Shown: positions 33,070 through 36,614 of the stretch, one piece after another
Layout of the letters: each line of letters opens with the position of its first letter
Position numbering within the stretch: the stretch's first letter is position 1
Assembly (NCBI GenBank): GCA_018398765.1
Contig: JAHBMJ010005910.1
Span: 25,001 to 61,614, forward strand
DNA from: Chromera velia
Lineage: Eukaryota; Sar; Chromeraceae
Direction of reading: 5' to 3'
DNA length: 36,614 nt
Made by a program: the position numbers and the translations under genes
Notes under the pieces: model-generated
Told to the model about the DNA's origin: nothing
The model's database searches: none
The model's input: only the letters and a program-made list of their open reading frames with translations

Positions 33070-33219
33070 GGCTCTCAAGGCTTGCTCTATCCCAAACGAG
33101 CAGCTAGAGGAAGAAGTGAGGAGGAAAGACCTCCTTTAGAAAGAGAGAGCAGGAGGCTTGGGCAAGTGGGAACGTTCTTCGGAATCGGAAGATTCTTCAA
33201 CCGGATGAGGGGGCATTGA
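33070..33219 (+). CDS. Possible terminal exon, product unknown
   Basis: It follows a clear ctttttcag acceptor and is open to TGA at 33217-33219. It encodes a basic, Arg-rich end containing VGTFFGIGRFFNRMRGH. The upstream exon is uncertain; the same frame is open from 32884. Confidence 0.25.
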   Translation, partial: GSQGLLYPKRAARGRSEEERPPLERESRRLGQVGTFFGIGRFFNRMRGH

Positions 33220-33366
33220 TGTGACTTCACTTGAAAAAGAATATATGAAAACAAAGTCAAACCCACGTTTAATGCAATTAATGAACACTCAAAGCGTTTT
33301 TCTGGAGGTATATTGAAGGAGTGAGGGGGGGAGGATGTCTTATACTAGGTCTTATATTCGTTTCAG

Positions 33367-33705
33367 GACGCTCGTGCCTCTTCGAGGAGACCTTCTCACC
33401 ATCCATCGTTCAGATTCTTTCTGTGCGCTTCCGTACTCGATGCCCCAAATGGATCCATGCGTTGCGTTCTTCAGTCGTCTGCCAGATCACAGCAACTGAT
33501 CGTGCCAAGGGGTGATTAGGGCCCCAAGGGCGGGAATGGAAGCAAACAGACGGAAGAGCGGTAAGACTTAAAAGGTGACACTGCCTCGCATACGGCATGT
33601 TGCGGATTCCCCAGCCGGCCCCATTTCCGGAGGCGTTTTTTTGCTATGAATGTTCACTTCAACCGAGAAACGACTCAGCATTTTCTTCCATCCCTCGATT
33701 TCTGA
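33367..33705 (+). CDS. Possible coding segment with in-frame TAG and TAA
   Basis: After a tttcag acceptor one frame runs 113 codons to TGA at 33703-33705, broken only by TAG at 33517 and TAA at 33562. The TAA lies within gtaaga, a good splice donor, and the TAG within a gattag that could be an acceptor, so an unrecognised exon boundary is equally possible. It encodes ASVLDAPNGSMRCVLQSSAR and NVHFNRETTQHFL. No family is recognised. Confidence 0.2.
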
Positions 33706-34218
33706 ATACAGCAACCGCTGTTCGTTCCAACCACTTGCCCTCCTTTCTTTCCAATCCAAAGCTAAGCAGCAGGCTCTCTTCTACTATGTAGCATCTGCCC
33801 GCCCATCTCCGAGGAAGCAGCAGAGAGCAGAGTCCGGAGACGGTAGAAAGCCTCTTCGGAAAGATAGAAAAGCGTGCTGCGCTGCTTGAAGTACTTAATA
33901 TGAGCATCATCGCCTTCTGAGGGATCTGGGTAGGGAACAGGGGTGGGGGGATTGGAGGAGGGTCGAGTACGTGTTATCTTTGGGCAAGTGAGGAGTTTCT
34001 TCAAAAAAAGAATAGAAGGATTGAGAACCTTGAAGTTCTTCAACTTTTTGAGAAGGTGCTGAAAAGGTTCTTGAAGTAAGGGCAAAGGATTGACAAGACC
34101 CGTCAAACGCTCCATCGAAAAACAATCTCCTGACTTCTAGAGAGGTGGTAGTGAGGGATTCACGCACATTTCAGGACGTGTTCCTACTTGAAGAACCAGG
34201 CAAAAAGCCGTTGTATCA

Positions 34219-34536
34219 ATGCCACTTAATACCAATGAGGAGGAGAGGAAGGCGCTGGGACTGCCTTTCTCTGACATGGAGGAACTGAGCAGAGTGCGGA
34301 GAGAAACGGAGGTGGGGAGGATGCGAAAAGAGTCGTTAGCTATTTGTTGTTAGGCCTATGAACCCGTGGACACTCGACCAAACGAGGACTTCCGCAAGAC
34401 CTATGTGCATGGGGGGGTTATAAGGGAGTAGGGCGGGCTTTCCTGTGTTGGTGGAAAACTTGAACTCACTTTTTTAATCATTTTGAGGGGGGCAGATGCA
34501 AGCAACGGGGAAGAGGTTCAAAAGGGCATGTGTTGA
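34219..34536 (+). CDS. Small frame with two in-frame TAG codons
   Basis: From ATG at 34219 the frame continues 105 codons to TGA at 34534-34536, interrupted by TAG at 34351 and 34429. The first part (EEERKALGLPFSDMEELSR) and the part after the first TAG (AYEPVDTRPNEDFRKTY) both look like protein. The first TAG follows ttgttgt and could be a splice acceptor. Product unknown. Confidence 0.25.
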
Positions 34537-36614
34537 ATTTATTGAAATTCAGAGAATGCATTGTCGCGTGGAGAATGAATTTGCCTCACTGGCCTTTGTC
34601 TCATTTGCTCTCTCTTGTGGCGTGTCTATTAATTTGGTATAATTTAGCTGCTCTCCGGCATTGTTGTTTTAGTTTTGATTTCGAGGGAGGTGATGAGCAG
34701 GTAGGCCAGCAACATTGAAAACTGGTACTCAGAACCAGTATGATGCAGATCTGTCTGTTGGTAAGTAAGGGATGCGCGGGAGGGTGCTCTCGTTTTGGGA
34801 GAGAAACTCGTCTTACCACAGTCTCCATCCAACCAGCTGCTTCTACTCTGTGAGTAAAGGCTGTCGTGCAATGGATAGTCGGGAAAACGTCGAACATTGG
34901 GTAGCAAAATGGTTGCATTGATCTCCTACTCAACACCCACTGCATGCATGAGAGCTCGTGAGAGAGGAGCATGAGACGGTTGAATGAATTCATGACAACA
35001 GCATGCACGTTAGGAAAGCATGCAGCAAACGTATGTAGGCCTCACGCACCACAATGATCCCAGACACTCCAGTCCTTTCGTGTGGTCAGACAGCTAGTGC
35101 TGCTTTCTTCTCTTCTCCTTGCAGGCATTTAGTCTTCGCGGCGAATTCTTTTTTCTCCTGCTGGAGGAATAGGGAGGGAAGGGAGGGCAATTTTATTACG
35201 GCTGAGATTCAGGTAAGAAGAGTTGGAGAGGCAGCTATCGTTTAAAGGACCCTTCTCCTTTTGTTGATATTTGTTTCTGTAAGTAAAAGCAGTGGAATGG
35301 TGCATGCTGTGACAAAGGTACAGGCAAAAAGCCAGTTGTGCCGAAACAATGACTGCATGGGGGGGTGCTAGAATGAAAGCAGAGCAATGAAGCGTTTGTA
35401 CAAGCCCCGGAGTGGGACATACAGGTAGACAGAGAAACGGAGGGTTGTGGTGGTTCATGCTTATACAGAAGCAGGCAAAGCTACCGCGGTTTGCTCTTTT
35501 TATCTATAACTGTACTACTAGTAGCAACTGCATACATAGATTAATTACCATTCTAGTTGTCATTCGTCTCTGGTTTGAGAGACTTAAATTTAGGCTAAAC
35601 CACATGCATTTAAGTAAGTAAGTAAGTATGATACTAGGATTAGTAATTTAAATTATTTTTTAATTTATAAAACATTAGTTTAAACATGAGTACTTTTAAC
35701 CAGACTTTTAACTTAAACTTTTCATTTTTAACTATGATTGAAGTTAACTATCATACTTTTAGCTTTATTTTGAAATGAATAAATAATTTTGAATTTCTAT
35801 AGAAACAAAAACTTTTACCAGATACATTATGTCCTCTAATACTAGCATATGCTATAGAGCATATCCTTAGTCATATCGTATCCCTAGTCCTATGATACTC
35901 CTATCCTGGGTCCCATATCAATTGCTCCATCTATAAATTTTTTGAAACATAGCAGTACATGATAGTACATAAAAATCTAGATAAAAGTTTTAATTATAAG
36001 TAAATTAGCATCAATTATTGTATATTATACTAGATATTATATCAGTACACTGCCTAAGTACAATCTATAATGATGTATGGAATGATCAACATATTCCTCA
36101 ATTATCATCATGATCATCATCATTATTGTTATTATTATTGATCGGTCTATACAGGCCATCAATGATGCAATGCATGACATCATCATTTGCTGATATATCA
36201 GAGTTATGATACAGTAATACTTTAAGAACAAAATTCATACATTAGTTTGAAAGACCCTAAAAGCCACTAGATCTTCTCAACTAGAAGCTTATCATTAGAG
36301 TCTCTTAAGATCTTCTTACAGGGAAAGACTGAAGGACGGGATGCATTGCATATTCCCGTTCCTTTCATTGTTCAGCCGTTTCATCTCATTGCATTTTATG
36401 AGCATGCTACTATTGATTGCAATTAATTCAAATTGCATGAAGAAGCATGCACATGCATGCATGCAGCTCGGCATGGCTCATCAATCTATAAGGCGGCGCG
36501 TATGGCGGCGGGCACTTCAGGCATGGCGGCTCAACAATCACCCCCTGACTGAGGCACAGACGAAGGAACAAATATAGAGCTGTCTGTCTACCCACAACGC
36601 CGACTGACTCTCAT
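34537..36614. other. Mostly non-coding; AT-rich from about 35500
   Basis: One possible isolated exon lies at 35125-35212 (acceptor ccttgcag, donor gtaaga; HLVFAANSFFSC...ITAEIQ), with no partner found. From 35500 to about 36340 the sequence is AT-rich spacer with tagtac, (AAGT)n and (ATT)n-like stretches. GCATGC-rich repeats occur near 36441-36465. I see nothing else. Confidence 0.4.

Noticed and set aside
34601-35008. 135-codon minus-strand frame
   Set aside because: Composition is irregular, there is no recognisable motif or splice signal, and a competing plus-strand frame is equally weak.
1-36614. A ciliate-like code (UAA/UAG as Gln) for the whole genome
   Set aside because: Genes 1-3 have no internal UAR in roughly 2,900 codons although they use many CAA/CAG, and gene 2 ends at TAA followed by non-coding AT-rich DNA. 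Only particular loci show UAR, so full reassignment is not supported.

Overview
This is nuclear DNA from an intron-rich protist. Genes are GC-rich and split by many short exons with GT donors and mostly TGCAG acceptors. CT/GT microsatellites fill the introns, and AT-rich spacers separate the genes. One protein (14.5-24.3 kb) begins with a signal peptide followed by a basic stretch, the two-part leader of proteins sent to a complex (secondary) plastid. A chromerid or other plastid-bearing alveolate such as Chromera would fit, but no sequence here proves the taxon. I saw no rRNA, tRNA or CRISPR array.

Layout. 34-227 and 7087-7331: two diverged direct copies of a dispersed repeat bracketing gene 1. 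559-6090 (+): gene 1, a large multi-exon protein I do not recognise, with two unexplained frame changes. 8102-10615 (-): a non-LTR retrotransposon reading frame (reverse transcriptase, zinc knuckle, restriction-like endonuclease) interrupted only by UAA/UAG codons. 10852-13324 (+): gene 2, a two-exon multi-pass membrane protein. 14452-24331 (+): gene 3, sixteen exons whose phases all agree, giving a 1041-residue, probably plastid-targeted protein with TPR-like helices, a PDZ domain and an acidic tryptophan-rich tail. 24332-26700: AT-rich spacer holding a MITE-like element with 30-bp inverted ends. 26.8-29.9 kb (+): a gene ending in a degenerate MYND-type finger. 30.5-34.5 kb (+): several short, poorly resolved coding segments. 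34.5-36.6 kb: mostly AT-rich spacer.

The most interesting signals are these. (a) Long frames in the retroelement and in the 26.7-34.5 kb loci are broken by in-frame UAA/UAG but run to UGA. The three large genes contain no internal UAR, so this may be decay, mis-modelled splicing or partial recoding. (b) Tandem repeats sit on splice junctions, including a minisatellite whose units mostly begin with a 5' splice-site motif. (c) A splice acceptor is duplicated around a hairpin inside the PDZ-coding part of gene 3. (d) The acidic Trp tail contains a 76-codon internal duplication. All coding calls are from reading frame, splice phase and motif recognition; no database search was possible.
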